From positions 62,001 to 126,000 of the forward strand of contig JAGOQB010000007.1 in the NCBI GenBank assembly GCA_017991675.1: 64,000 nt of DNA, read 5' to 3'. The translations under genes were made by a program, and so were the position numbers. Within the stretch, counting starts at the first letter, position 1; each line of letters opens with the position of its first letter. The DNA is from Phenylobacterium sp. Its GTDB lineage: Bacteria; Pseudomonadota; Alphaproteobacteria; Caulobacterales; Caulobacteraceae. This document shows, piece after piece, positions 33,629-43,081 of the stretch. Under the pieces are notes generated by a model that ran no database searches, had not been told where the DNA came from, and worked only from the letters and a program-made list of their open reading frames with translations.

Positions 33629-34885
33629 ATGTCACTCTCCATGCGTGGCGGGCTGCGTTTTGCGGCCGCCAGCACCGTGGCGATCCTTACCGCCTTGGCC
33701 TCCGGGTCCAGCGCGGCCGCCGATCCCGCGCCTTCTTTTCGCGAGCTACTGACTCAGGCCCAAACTGCGGCACCCCAACTGGCAGAGGCGGCAGGCGAGG
33801 TTCGTCAGGCCGAAGGTCTTGCCCAGCAAGCCCGCGCCCGCCCCAATCCGACCCTTGGGTTGGATGTGGAGAACTTCAGCGGCAGCGGCCCCTATAAGGG
33901 CAGCTCCGAGGCCGAGAGCACGCTCTCGTTCGGACAGGCGCTGGAACTCGGCGGCAAGCGTAGCGCCAGGGTGGCCGCCGGTCGCGCGGGCCTCGAGGCG
34001 GCGCGCGCGCAATTCAGTCTGGCGCGAGCCGACTACGCCTTCGCTCTTGCGGAAGCCTATGCCGAGGCCGAGGCGGCCGAGCGGCAAGTCACTCTCGCCC
34101 AAGAGGGCCTTTCCCTCACCGAGGAGGTGCTTCGGATTTCCCAAGCGCTGGTGGACGCCGGCCGGGAGGCGGAGCTCCGCAGCCTGCAGGCGCGCAGCGC
34201 CGTCACCGGCGCCCGCGCGGCCCTGGAGGCGGCTCAGGCGGCGCGGGCCGGCGCCTTCGCCCGGCTTACCGCCCTTGCCGGATCTCCGGCGCCCTTCACG
34301 AGCCTGGGTGAGAGCTTGCTCACCAAGGCTGCGGCTGCGGCGCGCAATGTCGATCTTCTGACCACGCCCGCAGTGATCGCCGCGGAAGCTGAACGGGAGG
34401 CCGCCGCTCGCCGCGTGCGGGTCGAACGCACGCGGGCGGTGCCCGACGTGACCTTGTCGGCCGGTGTCCGCCGGTTCAGCGCGGATGACTCGACAGCCGT
34501 CGTCGCCGGGATATCCGTGCCCATCCCTGTGTTCGACCAGAACCGCGGCAACATCACCGCGGCGCAAGGCGAACTGCTCTCCGCCGAGGCTAGGCTTGCC
34601 CGTGCGCGCCTGGACGCCCAGGCCGAATTGCGCACGGCGCTGTTTCAGGTCGATGCGGCCCAGACTCGGGTCAGCGCCGCGGTTGAGACCGAACAGACCG
34701 CCCAAGAGGCCTACCAGCTCACACGGGTCGCCTACGAGGCCGGAAAGGCGCCCCTCCTTGAGCTCATCAATGCGCGCAGGTCCCTGGCCGAAGCGCGCAC
34801 CCAGACCATCGAAGCCCAGCTGGCGCGTCTGCGCGCCGAAGCTGGCCTGGCGCGCCTGCAAGGCCGACCCCTCGGAGACCTCTGA
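33629..34885 (+). CDS. czcC: CzcC-like outer membrane factor, operon 1
   Basis: The 418-residue TolC-family protein has a signal peptide and two repeated coiled-coil halves; family landmarks are NPTLGLDVENFSGSGPYKG, FGQALELGGKR and YEAGKAPLLELINARRSL. It forms the outer-membrane duct for CzcA/CzcB. It has the same length as the second copy at 43487 and is collinear with it. Its stop overlaps the czcB start (TGATG). Confidence 0.92.
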   Translation: MSLSMRGGLRFAAASTVAILTALASGSSAAADPAPSFRELLTQAQTAAPQLAEAAGEVRQAEGLAQQARARPNPTLGLDVENFSGSGPYKGSSEAESTLSFGQALELGGKRSARVAAGRAGLEAARAQFSLARADYAFALAEAYAEAEAAERQVTLAQEGLSLTEEVLRISQALVDAGREAELRSLQARSAVTGARAALEAAQAARAGAFARLTALAGSPAPFTSLGESLLTKAAAAARNVDLLTTPAVIAAEAEREAAARRVRVERTRAVPDVTLSAGVRRFSADDSTAVVAGISVPIPVFDQNRGNITAAQGELLSAEARLARARLDAQAELRTALFQVDAAQTRVSAAVETEQTAQEAYQLTRVAYEAGKAPLLELINARRSLAEARTQTIEAQLARLRAEAGLARLQGRPLGDL

Positions 34886-36057
34886 TGCCCCGCACCTCTT
34901 CCTCCAATTCCCAGCGGCAATGGCTGCTCGGCGGCGCTGCCCTCGTCGTCGCAACAGGCGTTGGCTTCGGCATAGCTAAGCTGACCACGCCCAAGCCCAC
35001 GCCGACCGAGGCCGCCGCCGAGGCGCCGGCGGCGGCTCACGACGCCGATACACTGACGATGGGGCCTGAGCGCATCCAGGCCTCTGGCGTCGGTTTGGAG
35101 ACCGTGGTGGCGGGCGGCTTGGCGTCGGAAGTGGTCGCCCAGGCCACGGTGGAAGCCGAGCCGACCGGCCAGGCGGTCCTGACCGCGCGCGCTGCAGGTG
35201 CGGTCGCTCAGATCACCAAGCGCCTTGGGGATCCCGTACGGGCGGGGGAAACCCTGGCCCTGGTGTCGAGCCGCGAGGCCGCGCAGATTTCGGCCGACCG
35301 CAGTGTCGCTAGCGCGAAGGTCGATCTTGCTCGCCGCATGATGGCCCGGGAGAAGCGGCTCTACGAACAGAAGGTCAGTCCGCGACAGGACTACGAAGCG
35401 GCGATGGCGGAGCTGGCGACCGCCGAGGCCGAGGCGCGCCGGGCGTCTACCGCCGCCGGCGCCGCGGCCGTGTCGAACGATGGGCGCTACGTGGCGGTAA
35501 CCAGTCCGATCAACGGCCGCGTCACCGCGATGGCGGCCAGCCTCGGCGCCTATGTCCAACCTGAGACCGAACTCTTCCGGGTCTCCGACCCGGCCCGCAT
35601 CCAGGTGGATGCGGCGGTGACGGCCAACGACGCGCGCCGGATCGCGCCTGGCGATCGGGCCATCGTCGAAACCAGCGGCGGTGAAACCCGGGCCGCTGTC
35701 GTTCGGGCGGTGACGCCTGGGGTAAGCGAGGAGACGCGGTCGGCGACTGTTGTCCTGACCCTCACAGATGGCCCGGGCGCCTTGCAGCTGGGTCAGCTGG
35801 TGCGGGCGCGGATTACGTCGCGGCAGTCGACCTCGGCGGGGATCGTGGTGCCTGAAGACGCTGTCCAGGTCATCGAGGGCCGCGATGCGGTGTTCGTGCG
35901 GACCACGACCGGTTTCCGTGTGCAGCCAGTAAGCGTCAGCCAGCGCAGCGGCGGGCGCGCGGTCATCCTTCAGGGGCTGAAAGGCGGGGAGACGCTCGCC
36001 GTCAAGAACGCCTTCCTCCTCAAGGCCGAGCTCGGAAAGAGCGCGGAAGAAGACTGA
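34885..36057 (+). CDS. czcB: CzcB-like membrane fusion protein, operon 1
   Basis: The 390-residue periplasmic adaptor has one N-terminal membrane helix and the HlyD/RND-MFP pattern: a lipoyl half motif (VLTARAAGAVAQITKRLGD), a helical hairpin (about residues 130-195), then beta-barrel pieces (VAVTSPINGRVTAMAASLG). It links CzcA to CzcC. Unlike the second copy it has no His-rich N-terminal stretch, which may affect metal handling. Confidence 0.92.
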   Translation: MPRTSSSNSQRQWLLGGAALVVATGVGFGIAKLTTPKPTPTEAAAEAPAAAHDADTLTMGPERIQASGVGLETVVAGGLASEVVAQATVEAEPTGQAVLTARAAGAVAQITKRLGDPVRAGETLALVSSREAAQISADRSVASAKVDLARRMMAREKRLYEQKVSPRQDYEAAMAELATAEAEARRASTAAGAAAVSNDGRYVAVTSPINGRVTAMAASLGAYVQPETELFRVSDPARIQVDAAVTANDARRIAPGDRAIVETSGGETRAAVVRAVTPGVSEETRSATVVLTLTDGPGALQLGQLVRARITSRQSTSAGIVVPEDAVQVIEGRDAVFVRTTTGFRVQPVSVSQRSGGRAVILQGLKGGETLAVKNAFLLKAELGKSAEED

Positions 36058-36087
36058 CCCCAAAGCCGCATCTGGAGACACGCCGAA

Positions 36088-39000
36088 ATGATCGGTCGAA
36101 TTCTATCCATGTCGGTGAGGGGGCGTTGGTACGTGCTCTTCCTGACTCTCATCATCGCCATCTACGGCGGTTGGCAGCTCACCAAGCTGCCCATCGACGC
36201 CGTGCCCGACATCACGAACAAGCAGGTTCAAATCAATACGGTCGCCGGTGCGCTCTCGCCGGTAGAAATCGAAAAGCGCGTCACCTTCCCCGTTGAAACG
36301 GCGCTCGCGGGCATCCCGGGTCTGGAGACCACTCGCTCCATCTCCCGCAACGGCTTCAGCCAAGTCACGGCGATCTTCTCGGAGAGCACGGACCTCTATT
36401 TCGCCCGCCAGCAAGTCGCCGAGCGTTTGACCCAGGCTCGCGACACCCTGCCGGCGTCCGTGCAGCCGCAGATCGGGCCGGTCACGACCGGGCTCGGCGA
36501 GGTCTTCATGTATTCCGTGGAGTTCGCCAATCCTGACGGGAAGGGCGCCAAGGTTCGCGACGGCAGCCCAGGCTGGCAAAGCGACGGCTCCTACCTGACC
36601 GCCGAAGGCGAGCGGCTGACCGACAGCGTCGCGCGAGCCGCCTATCTTCGGACCGTGCAGGACTGGGTGATCAGACCGCAGCTGCGCAGCGTCAAGGGCG
36701 TCGCCGGTATCGACTCCATCGGTGGGTTCGAGAAGCAGTACGTGGTCGAGCCCGACCCATCGAAACTCGCAGCCTATGGCGTCTCCTACACCGAGCTCGC
36801 CAAGGCGCTGGAGGCCTCTAACCTCTCGGTGGGCGCCAATTTCATCCAGCGAGCCGGTGAGGCTTACCTCGTGCGCGCCGACGCCCGGGTCCGCACCCTC
36901 GACGAAATCCAGAACGCGGTGATCGCGACCCGCGGCACGGTCCCGGTCGCCGTCAAGGACGTCGCCACGGTCCGCGTGGGCGGTGATCTGCGCACCGGAG
37001 CGGCCACCAAGAAGGGTGAGGAAGTCGTCGTCGGCACGGCCTTGATGTTGATTGGCGAGAACAGTCGTTCGGTGGCCAAGGCCGTTGGCGAGAAGCTCGA
37101 CGATGTCCGCAAGTCGCTGCCGCCTGGCGTCGTGGTCAACACGACTCTCGATCGCTCGGTGCTGGTCAACGCGACCATCGCCACCGTGGAGCGTAACCTG
37201 ACCGAGGGGGCGATCCTCGTTGCGGCGACCCTTTTCCTCCTGCTCGGCAACGTGCGAGCGGCGCTCATCGCAGTGCTGATCATCCCGCTGTCATTCCTGA
37301 TGATGGCGATCGGCATGAACAAGCTGAACGTGCCGGGCAACCTGATGAGCCTTGGCGCGCTCGACTTCGGCCTCATCGTAGATGGCACCGTGATCATCAT
37401 TGAGAACTGCCTTTTGAGGCTGGCCGAGCGCCAGCATCGGGAAGGCCGGCTGCTACTACTCCCCGAACGCCTCGAGACGGTTTTGCACGCCTCCCAGGAG
37501 ATGATCCGGCCGACGGTCTACGGCCAGGCGATCATCTTCCTGGTGTTCGCGCCGCTGCTCACCTTCACGGGAGTCGAGGGCAAGACGTTCTCCCCCATGG
37601 CCATCACGATCATGCTGGCCCTCGGCGCGGCGTTCATTCTGTCCCTGACCTTCGTCCCGGCGATGGTCGCCATCCTTATGCGAGGCAAGGTCTCGGAGAA
37701 GGAGGTGAGGATCATCGCCTACTCCAAGCGCCACTACGATCCGGTGCTCAAGCGCGCGATCGCTCGGCCATGGCCCTTCATCGGCGCCGGCGTGGCCCTC
37801 TTCCTGGTCGCGGGCGGCGTCTACACCACGCTCGGCCAGGAGTTCATTCCGCAGCTCGACGAGAAGAACCTCGCGATGGGGTCGTTGAAGATCCCGTCCA
37901 CATCCCTTGAGCAATCCAAGAGCATGCAACAGCTGGTGGAACGCGCCGTCACCTCCTTGCCGGAGGTGGAGATGATGTTCTCCAAGACTGGCACCGCCGA
38001 GGTCGCTACCGACCCGATGCCGCCAAACCAGTCGGACGGTTTCATCATCCTCAAGCCGCAGAAGGAGTGGCCTGAAGGCGTCAAGACGAAGGCGCAAGTT
38101 GTCGAGCGGATCGAGGCCAAGGTCGCGCCTCTGCTGGGCAACAGCTACGAGGTCAGTCAGCCGATCCAGATGCGCTTCAACGAGCTCATCGCGGGGGTTC
38201 GGGGCGACGTCGCCATCAAGCTCTATGGAGACGACCTCGACAAGATGGGCCTCGCGGCGGCGAAGATTGGCGCCGCGCTGGAGAGCATCCAGGGGGCCGA
38301 CGGAGTTCGCATCGAGCAAACCGCCGGCGCGCCCACCCTGGATGTTCGGTTCGACCGGCCCGCGATCGCCAGGTTTGGCCTGACTGTCGAAGAGGTCGCC
38401 GAGACCGTGGCCGCCGCCCTAGGCGGTCGCCAGGCGGGGGACGTCTTCGAAGGCGACAAGCGCTTCGACATCACTGTCCGTGTGCCAATGGCGAACCGCA
38501 ACGACCTGGAAGCGATTGGTGCGCTGCCTGTGATGCTGCCGTCCGCCAATGGCGGCATGCAGCGTTCGGTGCCGCTGCGTGAGTTGGTGCAGTTCCGGTT
38601 CGCCGACGGTCTGAACCAAGTCAGCCGCGAAGACGGCAAGCGGCGTGTCGTGATCCAAGTCAACGTCCGCGACCGCGATATCGGTTCCTTTGTCAACGAA
38701 GCTCGAACCAAGGTCGAGGCCGTGGCCCTGCCTCCCGGCTCTTGGATCACGTGGGGCGGCCAATTCGAGAACCTCAAGGCCGCGACGGCTCGTCTCGGGC
38801 TTGTCGTCCCGATCTGCTTCATCATGATCTTCGTGATCCTCTACATGGCCCTGGGCGGCCTGGCGCCAGCCGCGTCGGTCTTTGCGGCTATTCCGCTCGG
38901 ATTGTCGGGCGGGGTGTTCGCCCTGGCGCTCACCGGGATCACCTTTTCGATTTCGGCGGCTGTGGGCTTCATCGTCCTAGCTGGGGTCGCGGTGCTGAAC

Positions 39001-39330
39001 GGCCTGGTGGTGATGTCGTCGATCCGGCAGCGGCTCGACGAGGGCATGCCGGTCTCCGAGGCGATTTATGAGGGCGCCGCTGAGCGCTTTCGGCCTGTCC
39101 TAATGACCGGCTTGGTGCCGGCCATCGGCTTCATCCCGATGGCGCTCGCTACCGGGACCGGCGCTGAGGTGCAGAAGCCCCTGGCCATGGTGGTCATCGG
39201 CGGCCTGATCACCGCCACCGCGGTCACCCTGGTGGTGCTTCCCGCCATCTCTCAACTGATCCTCCGCCTGGGCCGACGCCGAGCCGACCCCGCGGAGAGC
39301 CCGGCGGCGCTCACCCCCATAGCGCCGTGA
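36088..39330 (+). CDS. czcA: CzcA-like heavy-metal RND pump, operon 1
   Basis: The 1080-residue proton-driven inner-membrane transporter has twelve expected helices and two large periplasmic domains. It opens with the HME signature LPIDAVPDITNKQVQIN. The proton-relay segment LGALDFGLIVDGTVIIIEN lies near residues 420-440, where the DFG..VDG pattern marks Zn/Co/Cd pumps. Ion choice between Zn/Cd and Ni/Co is not settled by these motifs. Caulobacter crescentus is known to hold two such operons with different ion preference. Confidence 0.95.
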   Translation: MIGRILSMSVRGRWYVLFLTLIIAIYGGWQLTKLPIDAVPDITNKQVQINTVAGALSPVEIEKRVTFPVETALAGIPGLETTRSISRNGFSQVTAIFSESTDLYFARQQVAERLTQARDTLPASVQPQIGPVTTGLGEVFMYSVEFANPDGKGAKVRDGSPGWQSDGSYLTAEGERLTDSVARAAYLRTVQDWVIRPQLRSVKGVAGIDSIGGFEKQYVVEPDPSKLAAYGVSYTELAKALEASNLSVGANFIQRAGEAYLVRADARVRTLDEIQNAVIATRGTVPVAVKDVATVRVGGDLRTGAATKKGEEVVVGTALMLIGENSRSVAKAVGEKLDDVRKSLPPGVVVNTTLDRSVLVNATIATVERNLTEGAILVAATLFLLLGNVRAALIAVLIIPLSFLMMAIGMNKLNVPGNLMSLGALDFGLIVDGTVIIIENCLLRLAERQHREGRLLLLPERLETVLHASQEMIRPTVYGQAIIFLVFAPLLTFTGVEGKTFSPMAITIMLALGAAFILSLTFVPAMVAILMRGKVSEKEVRIIAYSKRHYDPVLKRAIARPWPFIGAGVALFLVAGGVYTTLGQEFIPQLDEKNLAMGSLKIPSTSLEQSKSMQQLVERAVTSLPEVEMMFSKTGTAEVATDPMPPNQSDGFIILKPQKEWPEGVKTKAQVVERIEAKVAPLLGNSYEVSQPIQMRFNELIAGVRGDVAIKLYGDDLDKMGLAAAKIGAALESIQGADGVRIEQTAGAPTLDVRFDRPAIARFGLTVEEVAETVAAALGGRQAGDVFEGDKRFDITVRVPMANRNDLEAIGALPVMLPSANGGMQRSVPLRELVQFRFADGLNQVSREDGKRRVVIQVNVRDRDIGSFVNEARTKVEAVALPPGSWITWGGQFENLKAATARLGLVVPICFIMIFVILYMALGGLAPAASVFAAIPLGLSGGVFALALTGITFSISAAVGFIVLAGVAVLNGLVVMSSIRQRLDEGMPVSEAIYEGAAERFRPVLMTGLVPAIGFIPMALATGTGAEVQKPLAMVVIGGLITATAVTLVVLPAISQLILRLGRRRADPAESPAALTPIAP

Positions 39331-39398
39331 CTGGGGGCGCCGGCGTGGCCCACCTCCGCGCCGGCGCCAACCAGGCCCGATCATCGGAAGGAGTTCGC

Positions 39399-40697
39399 GT
39401 GACCCGTTCCAAAGTTCAGCCTCGCCAATTGTGGATTCCAGTAGCCATCGCCGTGGCCGCAATGCTCCCGGCCGTGGCGCTCCGCATTGAGGGCTGGCGA
39501 CCAAACGCTGTGCTCGACATGGCGGTGTTTGGCGCGGCGATCCTAGCGGCGGGCTTCCTGCTGTCTTGGGGCGCGGAGGCGGCCGAGAAATACATCTCAC
39601 AGGGCCTGATCCTGGCCGCGGTCGCCCTTGTCACGGTCTTGCCGGAGTACGCAGTCGACATCTACTACGCCTTTCAGGCGGGGCGGGCGCCGGACGAGGG
39701 ATATGTCGCCTTCGCCGCGGCCAATATGACCGGCGCCAACCGATTGCTGATCGGCCTCGCATGGCCGGCCATGGTGCTCCTGCACTGGTGGCGGAGTCGC
39801 CAGCAGAGCATTCAGCTGGCGCGTGCCAACGCCGTGGAGATCATCGCGCTGGCGGTCTCCAGCGCCTATGCCTTCCTGATTGTTTGGAAGAACACGATCA
39901 GCGCGTGGGACTCGCTCGTGCTGATCGGCGTGTTCGGAGCCTACCTCTGGCGTGTCAGCCGCGTCCCCAAGGCGGCGGATGAGGACGAGGAGGACGAGCC
40001 GGGCCCTGGCGCCGTGATCGCTCAGATGCGGCCGGCTCTGCGCTGGCCAGTGATGATCGGCATGACCGCCATTGCTGCAGGAGTCATCCTCGCCGTCGCC
40101 GAACCATTCGCAGAGTCGATGATTGATGGCGGGCGCGCGCTCGGGATCGATCAGTTCCTACTCATCCAATGGCTTGCTCCGATCACCAGCGAGGCTCCCG
40201 CTGTCGTAATCGCAGTGCTGTTCGTCCTCGCAGGCCGCGCGGCCGCAGGCCTGGTCGCGATGATCAGCGACAAGATCAATCAGTGGACCCTGCTGGTGGG
40301 CATGCTGCCACTGGCCATGAGCCTTGGCGCCGGCAGGCTGATGGCGATGCCGCTGGACGCGCGCCAGCACGAGGAGTTCTTCCTCACGGCCGCGCAATCC
40401 CTCTTCGGGCTCGCCTTGCTGCTCCGGGGGCGGCTCTCCCTGCCGGGCGCTGTCGCGCTGCTTGTCCTGTTCGTGGCGCAACTGGCAGTCGCCTTCACTC
40501 TGCGGGGCGACGCATCCCGCGACATCGCTGCGCTCACCCTGGTCGCGTGGGGCTACCTGGCTCTGGCCGCCGGAGCCATGGCGCTCAACGGTCGCTCAAT
40601 CCTGAAACTCGTTCGGACGGCTGCGTCGCTGAACACGGCCGACGACCCGGCGATCACCGCCCCCCCAGCCAGGAGGTCGTCCGATGCGACGCACTGA
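39399..40697 (+). CDS. Sodium/calcium exchanger family membrane protein
   Basis: From the GTG at 39399 (behind GGAAGGAG) the protein is 432 residues with about ten or eleven helices. The two CaCA alpha repeats are visible: VTVLPEYAVD with AAANMTGANRLLIGL (about residues 77-120), and APITSEAPAVVIAVL (about 258-272). An acidic loop (DEDEEDEPG) lies between them. It exchanges a divalent cation for Na+ or H+. It follows czcA directly and may be part of the same metal-export operon. A longer frame from 39327 overlaps the czcA stop but has no ribosome site. Confidence 0.85.
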   Translation: MTRSKVQPRQLWIPVAIAVAAMLPAVALRIEGWRPNAVLDMAVFGAAILAAGFLLSWGAEAAEKYISQGLILAAVALVTVLPEYAVDIYYAFQAGRAPDEGYVAFAAANMTGANRLLIGLAWPAMVLLHWWRSRQQSIQLARANAVEIIALAVSSAYAFLIVWKNTISAWDSLVLIGVFGAYLWRVSRVPKAADEDEEDEPGPGAVIAQMRPALRWPVMIGMTAIAAGVILAVAEPFAESMIDGGRALGIDQFLLIQWLAPITSEAPAVVIAVLFVLAGRAAAGLVAMISDKINQWTLLVGMLPLAMSLGAGRLMAMPLDARQHEEFFLTAAQSLFGLALLLRGRLSLPGAVALLVLFVAQLAVAFTLRGDASRDIAALTLVAWGYLALAAGAMALNGRSILKLVRTAASLNTADDPAITAPPARRSSDATH

Positions 40698-41130
40698 CCG
40701 CCTTCAGGGGCGCTGGACCGCCGCGCTAGTCCTGGTCCTCGGTTTTTGGCTGGCCGGCTGCCCAAGCGTCGCGGCGCCGCCTACGACCCTCGTGCTCGAA
40801 CAGGTCGCCGGCCGAACATGGCGCGCGGACGCACGCGGCCTCGCCATCGAGATCCGCCAGGAGACAGACGGCCGCCTGACGATTGCCTTCCTGGGCGCGG
40901 GGGGCGAACCCGTCGCTCCACCGCCCGCCAATGCGATCACTCTGTCGGCTACGGACGGCGTTCGCGCTCACTTCGAGCCCATCGGACTGAACTGGCGCTC
41001 GCGCGATATCGCAGGGGCGCCCGCCGACGGCGATCGCTTGAGCATCGTGGAGGCCGACCATCGACACGACTTCCAGCTGAATGTGCATCCCGCGGACGCT
41101 CAGCCGCCTCTTGGAGTCTCTCGGCGATGA
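40684..41130 (+). CDS. Predicted lipoprotein of unknown function
   Basis: The 148-residue protein has a lipoprotein signal (about residues 12-26, VLVLGFWLAGC) and a beta-rich, His-containing mature part (VEADHRHDFQLNVH). It overlaps the exchanger gene by 14 bases and the DUF411 gene by 4. No family recognised. Periplasmic metal binding is possible given the terminal His cluster and the neighbours. Confidence 0.65.
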   Translation: MRRTDRLQGRWTAALVLVLGFWLAGCPSVAAPPTTLVLEQVAGRTWRADARGLAIEIRQETDGRLTIAFLGAGGEPVAPPPANAITLSATDGVRAHFEPIGLNWRSRDIAGAPADGDRLSIVEADHRHDFQLNVHPADAQPPLGVSRR

Positions 41131-41585
41131 CCGGCTTCTCCAGACGCAGCGCGCTGGCCGTCTTGGCGCTCGGCGTTACCGGCGCTGGGTTGGCGTTCCC
41201 AGCCGCAGCGGCAAGCGGACAGGTGTTTCGTTCCCCCTCCTGCACCTGCTGCGGGGCTTGGATCGACCACATGGCTCGGGCCGGGTATCGCCTGGAAAGC
41301 GTCGTTTCCGATGACCTCGTTGCCGTCCGCCGAAGCCTCGGGGCGCCAGATGCGCTGGACGCTTGTCAGACGGCCATATTCTCCGGCTTCGCCATTGAAG
41401 GCCACGTGCCGCCGAGCGACGTCAACAGCCTGCTCGCGAGGCGACCGACCAGAGCCGTCGGGTTGGCCGTGCCAGTGATGCCCCTCGGCTCTCCTGGAAT
41501 GGAAACGCCCAACGACGACCGCGAGGCGTACGCCACGCTCGTGATCCTGCCTGCTGGCCGGACCCGCACCTTCGCCCAACACTAG
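41127..41585 (+). CDS. DUF411 metal-binding protein with Tat-like signal
   Basis: The 152-residue protein begins with a twin-arginine-like signal (FSRRSALAVLALGVTGAG) and has the DUF411 signature SPSCTCCGAWIDHMARAGY with the CxCC Cys cluster, followed by CQTAIFSGFAIEGHVPPSD. Members are linked to copper, silver or other cation resistance and probably bind metal in the periplasm. It is translationally coupled to the gene before it (ATGA). Confidence 0.88.
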   Translation: MTGFSRRSALAVLALGVTGAGLAFPAAAASGQVFRSPSCTCCGAWIDHMARAGYRLESVVSDDLVAVRRSLGAPDALDACQTAIFSGFAIEGHVPPSDVNSLLARRPTRAVGLAVPVMPLGSPGMETPNDDREAYATLVILPAGRTRTFAQH

Positions 41586-41597
41586 AGGAGACCCCTA

Positions 41598-41948
41598 ATG
41601 CAGATTCCTGGTCAAGCGGTCCTGCTCCGCATCTACACTGACGAGAACGCGCTCAGCGGCGCGGAATCGCTCATCAGCGTCATCGTCAAACGTGCGCGGG
41701 CGGCTCGCCTTGCGGGCGCCACGGTGCTCCGTGGCCGGATGGGCTTTGGCGAATCCGCGCGGCTCCACGAGGTCCGCCCCTTTGACCTCAGCGACAACCT
41801 GCCTGTGGTGGTCGAGATCGTCGATGAGGAGTTCCGACTGCGGTCGTTCCTCGCCACCCTCGCTGACCTCACTGACATCGGGCTCGTGACCTTCGAGAAG
41901 GTCGAGGTGCTGCGCTATGGCGGCCACCGCGCTGAGCCGCGGACCTGA
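41598..41948 (+). CDS. DUF190 (PII-like) protein
   Basis: The 116-residue protein has the DUF190 pattern: LLRIYTDENALSGAESL, ARAARLAGATVLRGRMGFG and LPVVVEIVDEE. These small PII-like proteins are thought to bind a nucleotide and sense the cell state; the ligand here is unknown. It is the last gene before an intrinsic terminator, closing the first czc operon. Confidence 0.88.
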   Translation: MQIPGQAVLLRIYTDENALSGAESLISVIVKRARAARLAGATVLRGRMGFGESARLHEVRPFDLSDNLPVVVEIVDEEFRLRSFLATLADLTDIGLVTFEKVEVLRYGGHRAEPRT

Positions 41949-42030
41949 AGGAGGGACGCCATCCCTGAAGCGCTAGGGCTCGTTCCCCGGCGCTGCTTGC
42001 AGGCATGGCCTGGGATGCGGCCTCGATCGT

Positions 42031-42053
42031 GACGCCGAGGGGGCGTCGTTTTT
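42031..42053 (+). terminator. Intrinsic terminator after the first czc operon
   Basis: GACGCC, a five-base loop, GGCGTC and then GTTTTT form a short GC stem with a T-run, 83 bases after the DUF190 stop and before the M23 gene. Confidence 0.7.
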
Positions 42054-42086
42054 ACCCAACTTGCCTTGGACGAAGGAGAATTCAGC

Positions 42087-42785
42087 GTGACCACCACGTT
42101 CGATCATGCGGAAGCCTTGCGGCGGTTGGAGCGCCGCTTGGAGCGGCTCCGTCGTGCGACGCCTTGGGCAATCATCGTCGTCGGACTCGCGCTTGGCCTG
42201 GCCATTGGACGGAACGCAGGCGCAGTGACGACGCCATCGCGGTCGACATTTCCTGTCGTTGCGGCTCTTCCACCTATGTCCGCGACGGGTGGGCTCGACC
42301 TCGACGCCGATGGCCGCTTGGACGTGGCGGCTCCCGTGGACAGCAATCTACGCGGAACCGATGCGTTTGGCTCTGGGGCGTTCGGCGCGGCCCGCGATGG
42401 CGGCCGCCGTCAGCATCGTGGCGTGGATTTGGTGGCCGCTCCCGGGACGCCGGTCCGCGCACCCATTTCCGGCCGGGTGACCCGCGTTGGCGCGGCCTAC
42501 AGCGACAGCGCCGCACTGACATATGTTGAGATCGCCAACCCTGCGACACGCTACGTAGCGCGTGTCCTCTATGTCGGCTCCCAAGTCACACCGGGGACAA
42601 CGGTCGCCGCGGGCGACCTGATCGGCCGGGCGCAAGATCTTGCCGTGCGCTACGGCGCAGGCATGACCAATCATGTCCACTTGGAACTCACTGGACGCAG
42701 CGGCGGACGGCTGAATCCTCTGGTGATCCTGCCGAGCATGACGGGTGAACGAAGCAGCGCTACGGCAAGGGGCGTAGTGTTGTGA
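42087..42785 (+). CDS. M23 family metallopeptidase, membrane anchored
   Basis: From the GTG at 42087 (behind GAAGGAGA) the protein is 232 residues. One N-terminal membrane helix (about residues 29-50) precedes a LytM/M23 domain with the zinc site: HRGVDLVAAPGTPV and NHVHLEL. It would cut or bind peptidoglycan in the periplasm. A wall hydrolase inside a cation-efflux block is unusual; it may help place the trans-envelope pump, but that is inference. It is coupled (GTGA) to a 37-residue membrane protein. Confidence 0.85.
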   Translation: MTTTFDHAEALRRLERRLERLRRATPWAIIVVGLALGLAIGRNAGAVTTPSRSTFPVVAALPPMSATGGLDLDADGRLDVAAPVDSNLRGTDAFGSGAFGAARDGGRRQHRGVDLVAAPGTPVRAPISGRVTRVGAAYSDSAALTYVEIANPATRYVARVLYVGSQVTPGTTVAAGDLIGRAQDLAVRYGAGMTNHVHLELTGRSGGRLNPLVILPSMTGERSSATARGVVL

Positions 42786-42895
42786 CGAGTGAAAGGAGGG
42801 ATGGCCGTGACAGACGCCCGTCGTTGTGGGCGGTGCTTCTGTTCATCGTATCGATGACATTCACCGCGAGCATGGCCTGGCTGGCCTTCAACTAG
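42782..42895 (+). CDS. 37-residue single-helix membrane protein
   Basis: A GTG at 42782 overlaps the stop of the M23 gene (GTGA). The frame encodes a charged N-terminus (about 14 residues) and one hydrophobic helix, LWAVLLFIVSMTFTASMAWL, then ends in FN. Coupled small membrane proteins are plausible regulators of the partner enzyme. Support is the coupling and the clean helix. Confidence 0.45.
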   Translation: MTSERRDGRDRRPSLWAVLLFIVSMTFTASMAWLAFN

Positions 42896-43037
42896 TCGGG
42901 AGCAGTCGGCTCGCGAAGGCCGCACGAGGGCGGCTTGGTCACCGTCCCGCATCTTCGCCTAGCTTGGCAGATCATCGTCCACACCCCTGCCACGTACCGA
43001 GCGGGAGCACATTCAAACTGTGCCTCAACGTGATCTT

Positions 43038-43073
43038 ATAACGCATTCCCACGGCGCAGGCCCGCGTCTATAG
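43038..43073 (+). promoter_or_regulatory. Shared promoter element, copy 3 (before CzcI-like gene 3 and czcCBA 2)
   Basis: ATAACGCATTCCC (43038-43050), 18 bases, then TATAG (43069-43073); the ATG follows after eight bases. The element matches the copies at 31353 and 33100. Confidence 0.75.
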
Positions 43074-43081
43074 GGCGACCA

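Noticed and set aside
34732-36081. Long minus-strand open frame (449 codons) and its neighbour at 33746-34954
   Set aside because: Both are antisense to czcC/czcB and have low-complexity Arg/Gly composition.
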